A stretch of 46,529 nt of DNA from JBBRMG01 sp038230955. GTDB taxonomy: Bacteria; Patescibacteriota; Doudnabacteria; UBA920. A model generated the notes under the pieces. That model saw only the letters and a program-made list of their open reading frames with translations. It ran no database searches and was not told where the DNA came from. Location: the NCBI GenBank assembly GCA_038230955.1, contig JBBRMG010000006.1, positions 1 to 46,529 of the forward strand. Reading direction: 5' to 3'. Shown here piece by piece: positions 24,859 through 31,283 of this stretch. Within the stretch, counting starts at the first letter, position 1. The number at the start of each line of letters is the position of its first letter. A program made the translations under genes and the position numbers.

Positions 24859-25332
24859 ATGTCGCACATTCATGACAAAATTGATTTTACTGCCACTGGT
24901 CTAATTGTCCATGAAAATAAAATTCTTATGAGATTCCATGATAAGTATAAACAATGGTTAGGAGTAGGCGGCCATATTGAATTGGATGAAGATCCAGCTG
25001 AAGCAATGTTACGTGAAGTAAAGGAAGAGTCCGGATTGGATGTGGAAATTTTGGGCGGTCAGTCAAAGGTGATGTTCGATGGGAGCATAGATGTTGCCCT
25101 GCCTTCATTTATAAATCGGCATCGTGTTGGTGAAAACCACGAACATGTAGACTCCCTATACGTCGTCCGCCCTCTCACCATGGAAATTCAGCCGCAGGGT
25201 GAAGACCAGAATGATGAAGTTGAATTTCGTTGGATGGACTCGACAGATTTAGATAATCCCGAATTTGGTATTAACCCTCGTATGGTATATTACGCAAAGC
25301 GCGCATTATTAATTGCACAATCATATGAATGA
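24859..25332 (+). CDS. Nudix hydrolase
   Basis: Hydrolyses a nucleoside diphosphate linked to another group. The Nudix box is complete: a Gly-Gly-His-Ile start, Glu five residues after the Gly, then REVKEESGL (about residues 35-58 overall). The 157 residues form a single domain. The substrate cannot be told from sequence; candidates are oxidised dNTPs (fitting the mutM operon), sugar nucleotides or capped RNA 5' ends. The start is 2 bases after the previous stop and the end overlaps the next gene by 8 bases, so translation is coupled. Confidence 0.92.
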   Translation: MSHIHDKIDFTATGLIVHENKILMRFHDKYKQWLGVGGHIELDEDPAEAMLREVKEESGLDVEILGGQSKVMFDGSIDVALPSFINRHRVGENHEHVDSLYVVRPLTMEIQPQGEDQNDEVEFRWMDSTDLDNPEFGINPRMVYYAKRALLIAQSYE

Positions 25333-25669
25333 TGATCGTTGGTTAGAAGTGGTAAACATGGCTCAGAAAAATTTTTCTAATGTGGAGTTGGTCACTCAGC
25401 CGTTAATAGCAGACACTCCGGATGGACCACAAGAACAGGGGACAGAAGATATTTTGGAGTTCAATAGTCCAATGGGAAAGTTTCGGTTGGAACGTTTGAA
25501 CAAACCGGTAGTGTTGAACAAGAAAGTCACTTTCTCCCATCGGCAAGGCGACACCGCTCAAACAGATTATGTGTTGTCAGACACAGAACTGTCGCACAAG
25601 TTGCATGTGTTCAAAGAGGATCATAATGGAGAATGGGAAGAAGTGTCTGCGGATAAGATGGGTCTTTAA
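25325..25669 (+). CDS. Unknown protein, 114 residues
   Basis: No named family is recognised. A small soluble, acidic protein with mixed alpha/beta pattern and no membrane segment; the motif KPVVLNKKVTFSHRQGD followed by a beta-rich end is the most distinctive part. ATG 25325 overlaps the Nudix stop by 8 bases; a TTG at 25313 is the only earlier option. Location inside the mutM operon, next to Nudix and TGS1-like genes, suggests nucleic-acid or nucleotide metabolism, which is only an inference. Confidence 0.65.
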   Translation: MNDDRWLEVVNMAQKNFSNVELVTQPLIADTPDGPQEQGTEDILEFNSPMGKFRLERLNKPVVLNKKVTFSHRQGDTAQTDYVLSDTELSHKLHVFKEDHNGEWEEVSADKMGL

Positions 25670-25684
25670 CGCTGGGTTTTTTGT

Positions 25685-26362
25685 ATGGGTTTAGAAATTG
25701 AACCACAATTAGAAACGATTACCGAAAAGTTACGTCATAAATGGCGTTTACTTTTTAATTACGAAGACTGTCCGTTTGGGACGGAATTTCAAGAAGCTTG
25801 GAACCATCGGTACGAATTGTTTTCTCGATTTGACCAAGGAATCCAAACAGATGCCATTGGCCTCTACTCAGTGACACCGGATAAAACTGCCAAGCAAATT
25901 GCTGAACCAGTGACGGGTGAAACTGTAGTTGACGCGTTTTGCGGCATTGGCGGTAACGCAATTGCTTTTGGCGCAGTATGCTCCAAAGTTATTGCCATTG
26001 ATATAGACGAAGCAAGGTTAAACATGGCTAAACATAATGCTGCAGTTTATGACCGCACCAATATTGAATTTATGGTCGGCAACTTCTTACAATTAGCCCC
26101 GACCTTGAAAGCAGATACGGTGTTTCTAGACCCACCATGGGGTGGGCCGCAATACATTAATAAGCGCGAATTCACTTTGGCTGATTTTTCTCCTGACGGT
26201 CGCACACTTCTTGATATTGCGTTTCAATATTTTTCTAAGGTTATTTTACGCGTGCCGGCCAATTTTCGCATGGCAGAGCTGGATTTAATAGATAAAACTT
26301 TTGGCACGCAGGACAACTTTATACATGGTCAATTAATATCTAAAACGATATACTTTAATTAA
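25685..26362 (+). CDS. TGS1-like guanine-N2 methyltransferase
   Basis: A 225-residue class I SAM-dependent methyltransferase that closely follows trimethylguanosine synthase (PF09445), the eukaryotic enzyme that hypermethylates RNA caps. Motif I is VVDAFCGIGGNAIAFG (about 79-94), then VIAIDIDEARLNMAKHNAAV, a GNFLQLAP acidic-loop equivalent, and the catalytic DPPWGGPQY (about 150-158), nearly identical to PPWGGPDY of TGS1. The N-terminal 75 residues resemble the short TGS1 helical extension. Bacteria lack m7G caps, so the target is probably a guanine in tRNA, rRNA or another RNA. It is tightly linked to Nudix and nucleotidyltransferase genes. Confidence 0.85.
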   Translation: MGLEIEPQLETITEKLRHKWRLLFNYEDCPFGTEFQEAWNHRYELFSRFDQGIQTDAIGLYSVTPDKTAKQIAEPVTGETVVDAFCGIGGNAIAFGAVCSKVIAIDIDEARLNMAKHNAAVYDRTNIEFMVGNFLQLAPTLKADTVFLDPPWGGPQYINKREFTLADFSPDGRTLLDIAFQYFSKVILRVPANFRMAELDLIDKTFGTQDNFIHGQLISKTIYFN

Positions 26363-26363
26363 T

Positions 26364-27290
26364 ATGCTGCAAACACGCGTTATCAATACCTTGAAATTTT
26401 TTGATCTGCAAGATATCCCTCTGACGGCTTTTGAAATTCATAAGTACTTATTGAACGATCAGGAGCATATTCAAAGCTTGCTCAACCAGCAATGGGAAGT
26501 CATAGGCGATAAGATTAGACCGGCGTTGAGTGTATCTTTAGCCACAGTGTATACGGTATTACTAGAAGAAAATCAAAAGACTGACGGCGAAATAAAAAGT
26601 TTCCGCGGATACTATTTTTTAAAGCACCGCACCAGTGAGTTTGTACAAAAGCGCTTGGAAAATTATTTGTATGCTGTAAAACGGGAACGACGATTGAGCC
26701 GTTACGGTCGCTTAGCTCGTTACGTGCCGTTCGTTCGCGGGATTGGTTTGGTGGGATCACAAGCCATGGGGCAGTATCGCCCGGATTCTGACATCGACAT
26801 ATTAGTGTTCACAAAGCCCGGATTCATGTGGACTGGTCGCGTGCTTGTTACAATTTATTTTCATCTCATTGGCATTCGTCGTTATGGTAAACATGTGGCC
26901 AATCGGATTTGTTTAAATCATTACGTCGCAGGGCCAAAGCAGTTGCAACGAGACCGCAATATTTATACGGCTAGTGAATATTTGAAAATGCGTTCGCTCT
27001 ACCCGTCTCGTATGTTAGACATGTTTAGGCAAAATAATTTGCCGTGGATTAGAGTGTTTTTTCCTCATGCAGCCGAGCCAGAATTAAAACACTCGTCTCA
27101 ACCAATGCTGCAGCGAGTGCTAGAAAAGTTATTGACGAATAAAGGAGGGTTGTGGTTGGAAAGGCAATTACACAAGTTACTGATTCGTCGGATTACGCAA
27201 GATAATTTTGTAGTTGTAGAAGTAGACGAGTTGTCATTTCATCCCCATAATCGCAAAGCGGATTTATTCGCCGCCTTTTTTAAACGCTAG
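26364..27290 (+). CDS. Nucleotidyltransferase-domain protein with N-terminal winged helix
   Basis: The 308 residues begin with a helical, winged-helix-like segment (about 1-90; LTAFEIHKYLL). A pol-beta-type nucleotidyltransferase core follows (about 115-200) with GLVGSQAMGQYRPDSDIDIL, which carries the G-S loop and the two metal-binding aspartates (DSDIDI). The rest is helical and basic. Such proteins transfer NMP to a small molecule, protein or RNA; the substrate is unknown. It starts one base after the TGS1-like gene, so the two are co-translated, and its 3' end overlaps the convergent methyltransferase gene by 27 bases. Confidence 0.85.
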   Translation: MLQTRVINTLKFFDLQDIPLTAFEIHKYLLNDQEHIQSLLNQQWEVIGDKIRPALSVSLATVYTVLLEENQKTDGEIKSFRGYYFLKHRTSEFVQKRLENYLYAVKRERRLSRYGRLARYVPFVRGIGLVGSQAMGQYRPDSDIDILVFTKPGFMWTGRVLVTIYFHLIGIRRYGKHVANRICLNHYVAGPKQLQRDRNIYTASEYLKMRSLYPSRMLDMFRQNNLPWIRVFFPHAAEPELKHSSQPMLQRVLEKLLTNKGGLWLERQLHKLLIRRITQDNFVVVEVDELSFHPHNRKADLFAAFFKR

Positions 27291-28013
27291 CAACACAATA
27301 ATAGGGTAACGATGCATTTGGTGTTGCACGTCAAATTTAGGGCTATCTTGCTCCATTTCTAAATCTTGCATAGCAGTTAATGAGAAACCAGCCTCTAGGG
27401 CACGGTTCATGTATTCTGACATTGGGTAAAAGTAGGAGGACATGTGATCTTTCCAGTTGAATAGTTTGCCGCCTTCTCGGTGAAACTCATGGTAAGGACG
27501 TAACTTTAATTGTGGCTTTTTGCCAGTCAGCCGACCCCATAATCCGCGCTTCCATACACCAACTGGAAATGAGTAATAAGGATTAGCTACAGTAATGATA
27601 AATTTGCCACCGGGTTTTAGAACGGCATGTAAATTTTTAAAACCTTTTGATAAATCGTTTAGGTCGTGGGCGGCCATGTTAAGAATAACCGTATCAAATT
27701 CCTCAGGCGCATAAGAAATATCAGCAGTGGCATCGGCAATTTTAAAATCAATACCAGAATGAGCCCGGCGAGCCAGTTCTATTAGGGGCTCCGAGGAATC
27801 GAAAGCTTTAACGGCGGAGTAGCCATTTTCTTGGAGGACTGCGCTGAGCCAACCTTCGCCACAGGCGGCGTCAAGAATACGGGCAAGTTTATCATTAGGG
27901 AGATGCGGGGCAATGCTATCGTACAGCAATTGCTTTTGTAGTCGGCCATTGTCAGATTCCAAGAAACTGCTGAAATCGGCGGCGGCATCAGGATTATTGT
28001 AGGCGTTGGGCAT
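27264..28013 (-). CDS. Class I SAM-dependent methyltransferase
   Basis: The 249 residues from ATG 28013 have the methyltransferase-11/25 layout: motif I ILDAACGEGWLSAVL (about 50-64), an acidic VKAFDSSEPLIELA strand, then DTVILNMAAHDLND and LKPGGKFIITVANPYY. This is the pattern of small-molecule methyltransferases such as UbiE/BioC relatives; the substrate is not identifiable. The start at 28013 fits a TATAAT box 6 bases upstream, implying a leaderless mRNA. It diverges from the sigma factor gene and overlaps the convergent nucleotidyltransferase. Confidence 0.88.
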   Translation of the reverse strand: MPNAYNNPDAAADFSSFLESDNGRLQKQLLYDSIAPHLPNDKLARILDAACGEGWLSAVLQENGYSAVKAFDSSEPLIELARRAHSGIDFKIADATADISYAPEEFDTVILNMAAHDLNDLSKGFKNLHAVLKPGGKFIITVANPYYSFPVGVWKRGLWGRLTGKKPQLKLRPYHEFHREGGKLFNWKDHMSSYFYPMSEYMNRALEAGFSLTAMQDLEMEQDSPKFDVQHQMHRYPIIVLLAFKKGGE

Positions 28014-28019
28014 GGGAGT

Positions 28020-28025
28020 ATTATA
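28020..28025 (-). promoter_or_regulatory. -10 box of a leaderless methyltransferase transcript
   Basis: Perfect TATAAT on the minus strand, 6 bases from ATG 28013. No Shine-Dalgarno sequence. It lies back to back with the plus-strand TATAAT at 28062-28067 of the sigma factor gene (with a weak TGGATT -35, 17-base spacer). Confidence 0.55.
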
Positions 28026-28123
28026 GCATGGTAGTCGCTGGATTTTCTTTGCAAAAGGTTTTATAATGTTAAACAAAGTAGGGAAAGATGGCAGTAGTAG
28101 AAAACCAACAGGAGGTAAGTACA

Positions 28124-28951
28124 ATGGAATATATAATGGCTTGGGAGTCGTCAGGGCTCATAACGCCGGAAGCAACCCAATCGATTGATCAAACAAAACT
28201 ATCGGATATGGAACTATGTAATTCGGCTGTTGCGGGTAATACTTTAGCGTTTGAAGAACTCTATCATCGACATCACCGCAGAGTTTATTCTCTTTGCTTA
28301 CGGATGCTCAAATTCACTGACGTAGCTGAGGATTTGACTCAAGATGTGTTTATTCAGCTCTATCGCAAAATTGCTACCTTTAAGGGTCAGTCTGCATTCA
28401 CTAGTTGGCTTCATAGAATTACGGTCAATCAGGTCTTGATGCACTTTCGAAACAGGATAGTTAAATTTGAAACACTTTCCGAAGACGGTGAGTTGCCCGA
28501 TGTGGTAGTAAAGGGTACATCAAACCCGCGGAGAATGAACGTTGATGACTGTATCGTATTGGAAAGTGCTATCGAAGAGCTCCCCGAGGGATATAAAAAT
28601 GTGTTTCTTTTGCATGATCGATATGGATATGAACACAAAGAGGTTGCTTGGATATTGGGTATGTCGGTAGGCACATCCAAATCACAACTTTGCAAAGCTC
28701 GCATGAAGCTACGTGGCTTGCTCACTGCAAAACGATATTTTGTAAACAACAGAAACAAAAAAGCAGTGGCTGTAAAATCGGCCGTGGTTGCATACTTTGA
28801 GGGGCGAGTCATACCCTCTTCAATTACCCAAGAACAATACGATGACGTGTGCAGGGTCTTGCAAGAGCAAGGTTTAACCATATCACTCCGTGGTTTGCGG
28901 GTGATGACGTCTGCATTGCGTAAGAAAACGGTCGCTGCGCCGGCCGAATAG
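28124..28951 (+). CDS. ECF-type RNA polymerase sigma factor with C-terminal extension
   Basis: Alternative sigma factor. Region 2 is at about residues 35-105, with EELYHRHHRRVYSLCLRML, DLTQDVFIQLYRKI and the melting helix FTSWLHRITVNQVL. Region 4 is at about 135-200, with LPEGYKNVFLLHDRYGYEHK and VAWILGMSVGTSKSQLCKAR. About 75 residues follow region 4, unusual for ECF factors, which normally end there; no anti-sigma gene is adjacent. The start at ATG 28124 has a perfect AGGAGG 8 bases upstream; an in-frame ATG at 28088 is less well placed. A terminator follows. The target promoters are unknown. Confidence 0.88.
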   Translation: MEYIMAWESSGLITPEATQSIDQTKLSDMELCNSAVAGNTLAFEELYHRHHRRVYSLCLRMLKFTDVAEDLTQDVFIQLYRKIATFKGQSAFTSWLHRITVNQVLMHFRNRIVKFETLSEDGELPDVVVKGTSNPRRMNVDDCIVLESAIEELPEGYKNVFLLHDRYGYEHKEVAWILGMSVGTSKSQLCKARMKLRGLLTAKRYFVNNRNKKAVAVKSAVVAYFEGRVIPSSITQEQYDDVCRVLQEQGLTISLRGLRVMTSALRKKTVAAPAE

Positions 28952-28962
28952 CCGGAGTTACC

Positions 28963-29006
28963 GCGCTAACTAAAAGGAAACATTCTTATAGTTAGCGCTT
29001 TTTTTA
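28963..29006 (+). terminator. Rho-independent terminator of the sigma factor gene
   Basis: Perfect 10-base stem GCGCTAACTA (28963-28972) / TAGTTAGCGC (28989-28998), 16-base loop, then a run of seven T. Confidence 0.88.
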
Positions 29007-29010
29007 TTGG

Positions 29011-29069
29011 TTGACACGGCTTAAAATATCGCTTAAAATCAATTAGCACTCTATATTTGAGAGTGCTAA
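29011..29069 (+). promoter_or_regulatory. groESL promoter with perfect CIRCE operator
   Basis: TTGACA (29011-29016), 17-base spacer, TAAAAT (29034-29039). Directly downstream, overlapping the expected transcription start, is a perfect CIRCE element: TTAGCACTC (29043-29051), 9 bases, GAGTGCTAA (29061-29069). CIRCE is bound by the heat-shock repressor HrcA, so groESL should be derepressed by protein-folding stress. hrcA itself is not in the window. Confidence 0.95.
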
Positions 29070-29096
29070 ATAAGCTATACAAAGAAAGGAAAAAAT

Positions 29097-29402
29097 ATGA
29101 GAATCAGACCGCTAGGCAATCGCATTTTAGTGAAGCCAGCTACTACGGAAGAAGTAACCAAGAGCGGAATTGTACTACCTGCTAATTCCGATAAAGAAAA
29201 AAAAGCTCAAGGTGCAATTGTTGAACTAGGTAACGGAGCAGACATTGCAAAGCTCGGCCTAAAAGTTGGTGATACTGTTGTTTTTGGGAAATACTCCGGT
29301 GAGGAAGTAGAGATGGACGAAAACGGATTAAAAGTTGAGTACAAAATTCTGAACGTCGGCGAAGAAAAAGACGAAAGCGACGTTTTAGCAGTAATAGAGT
29401 AG
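29097..29402 (+). CDS. groES: Co-chaperonin GroES
   Basis: Heptameric lid of the GroEL chaperonin. The 101 residues start IRPLGNRILVKPA and include the mobile loop KSGIVLPANS (about 22-31), a GNG turn and the C-terminal strand ending VLAVIE. Length is normal. The start has an AAAGGAAA ribosome site. It is the first gene of the HrcA/CIRCE-controlled operon and lies 28 bases before groEL. Confidence 0.97.
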   Translation: MRIRPLGNRILVKPATTEEVTKSGIVLPANSDKEKKAQGAIVELGNGADIAKLGLKVGDTVVFGKYSGEEVEMDENGLKVEYKILNVGEEKDESDVLAVIE

Positions 29403-29430
29403 CATTTGTAATTAAGTTTTAATAATATAT

Positions 29431-31110
29431 ATGAGTAAAGATATTAAATTTGGTTTTGAAGCGAAGAAAGCAATAAAAGCCGGCGTAGACAAAGCAGCTA
29501 ACGTGGTTAAAGTAACACTTGGACCTACGGGCAAAGCGGTAATTTTAGACCGCGGTTTTGGTTCACCCATTGTTTCTGACGACGGCGTCACTGTAGCCAA
29601 AGACATTGAACTGGAAGACAAGTTTGAAAACGTCGGAGCATCGCTTATTCAGGAAGTGGCTAACAAAACCAATGAAGCCGCTGGTGATGGTACTACTACT
29701 GCTACCGTGTTAGCTCAGGAAATGATTAACAGCGGTTTGGAAATGGTTAGCATAAATTCTTCCCACGCTAATGAAGTGAAGAAAGGGATGGATAAAGCTG
29801 TAGCTTTCGTTGTGGCTGAACTGAATAAAGTTAAAAAAGACGTTGGCCCAGACGATATTGAACGTGTGGCTACCATTGCTTCTCTCGACGAACAAGTGGG
29901 CAAGGAAATTGCTGAAGCCATGAAAGAGATTGGCGCTGACGGTGTTATTACCGTAGAAGAAGGCCAGACTATTGGAATTGAACGCGAAGTAGTTAAGGGT
30001 ATGCGTTTTGACAAAGGGTTTGTTTCGCCGTACATGATGACTAATTCTGAACGGATGGAAGCCGTATGGGAAGACCCGTACATTTTAATTACGGACAAAA
30101 AAGTTTCCAGTATTCAAGAAGTGTTGCCATTGCTAGAAAAGATGGCTCAGTCTGGCAAAAAGGATTTAGTGATTATTGCTGATGAGGTTGATGGCGATGC
30201 TTTAACCACATTTATTTTAAACAAGTTGCGCGGTACATTTAATGTTCTGGCCATTAAGGCACCCGGTTTTGGTGATCGCCGCAAAGAAATGCTGCTAGAC
30301 ATTGCTACACTAACTGGCGGCCAGGTTATTACCGATGACTTGGGCTTGAAACTAGATGCCACTGAATTGGAACAGCTTGGCCGGGCGCGCAAAGTTATCG
30401 CCACTAAAGAACACACTACTATTGTAGATGGACAAGGTGACAAGGTGGGGATTGATGCTCGTGTGCAGCAAATTCGCAATGAGCTAAAGGAATCAACATC
30501 AGATTTTGATAAAGAAAAACTGCAAGAACGCGTGGCTCGGTTAGCCGGCGGTGTCGGTGTGATTAAAGTGGGCGCGTTTACTGAAACAGAAATGAAAGCG
30601 AAGAAGTTTAAGATTGAAGATGCGCTGAATGCTACTCGCGCCGCTATGGAAGAGGGCATTATTGCTGGCGGCGGCGCCGCCTTTGCAAAAATCGCCCCAC
30701 GGTTAGAAACATTTGGCCAAGAGCTGTCTGAAGGTCCGCGCGCTGGGATTAAAGTTGTACGTCGGGCGTTGGAAGCGCCAATGCGTCAGATTGCCGCCAA
30801 TGCCGGGGTAGAGCCTACTGGTATTATTACTTTTGTTCAATCAGGAAAAGCACAGGACGGTCAAGAGTTGCCATTTAGCGGTTATGACTTCGGCAAGTAC
30901 AGTTCCGGTAGTTGGGAAGATGGTAAAGTGGAAGACATGATGAAAGCTGGTATTGTCGATCCGTTGAAAGTGGCTCGGCTAGCTTTGGAAAACGCCGTCT
31001 CTATTGCCTCGACCTTGGTTACCACTGAAGCGATTATTGTTGATAAGCCTGAACCAAAAGGTGCGCCTGTTGGCGGCGGTATGCCTGACATGGGCGGCAT
31101 GGGGTACTAA
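29431..31110 (+). CDS. groEL: Chaperonin GroEL
   Basis: ATP-driven 14-mer folding chamber. The 559 residues are colinear with GroEL: LGPTGKAVILD and DGVTVAKDIELED near the start, the ATP-site GDGTTTATVLAQ (about 85-96), an apical domain (about 190-375), and the equatorial return with GGGAAFA (about 412-418). The C-terminus ends in the flexible GGGMPDMGGMGY tail. It is complete and the only GroEL seen here. The palindromic terminator begins 6 bases after its stop. Confidence 0.98.
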   Translation: MSKDIKFGFEAKKAIKAGVDKAANVVKVTLGPTGKAVILDRGFGSPIVSDDGVTVAKDIELEDKFENVGASLIQEVANKTNEAAGDGTTTATVLAQEMINSGLEMVSINSSHANEVKKGMDKAVAFVVAELNKVKKDVGPDDIERVATIASLDEQVGKEIAEAMKEIGADGVITVEEGQTIGIEREVVKGMRFDKGFVSPYMMTNSERMEAVWEDPYILITDKKVSSIQEVLPLLEKMAQSGKKDLVIIADEVDGDALTTFILNKLRGTFNVLAIKAPGFGDRRKEMLLDIATLTGGQVITDDLGLKLDATELEQLGRARKVIATKEHTTIVDGQGDKVGIDARVQQIRNELKESTSDFDKEKLQERVARLAGGVGVIKVGAFTETEMKAKKFKIEDALNATRAAMEEGIIAGGGAAFAKIAPRLETFGQELSEGPRAGIKVVRRALEAPMRQIAANAGVEPTGIITFVQSGKAQDGQELPFSGYDFGKYSSGSWEDGKVEDMMKAGIVDPLKVARLALENAVSIASTLVTTEAIIVDKPEPKGAPVGGGMPDMGGMGY

Positions 31111-31116
31111 AATCAT

Positions 31117-31190
31117 AAAAACCCTCTTGCTGTATTGAAACTAGGTCGCTAACGCTCCAATAGTTTCTCTTACAGTAAGAGGGTTTTTTT
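31117..31190. repeat. Nested palindromic terminator sharing a core with the 1849-1992 palindrome
   Basis: Outer arms AAAAACCCTCTT (31117-31128) and AAGAGGGTTTTT (31177-31188) pair perfectly; inside them CTGTA/TACAG and GAAACTA/TAGTTTC pair. A seven-T run follows the right arm, so it terminates groEL. The complement of the inner part reads GAAACTATTGGAGCG-TT-AGCG-ACCTAGTTTC. The 1849-1992 palindrome reads GAAACTATTCGGAGCG, then an inserted hairpin, then AGCGTAGCTAGTTTC. The shared inner core is not needed for termination. Confidence 0.85.
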
Positions 31191-31283
31191 ATTTCATATT
31201 TTAGCCAGACTTGAGAATAAATTAAACGAGGCATCATCTGCCTTTAGTTATAGTTACGGAACTTAGAAATTAACCGAACTACT

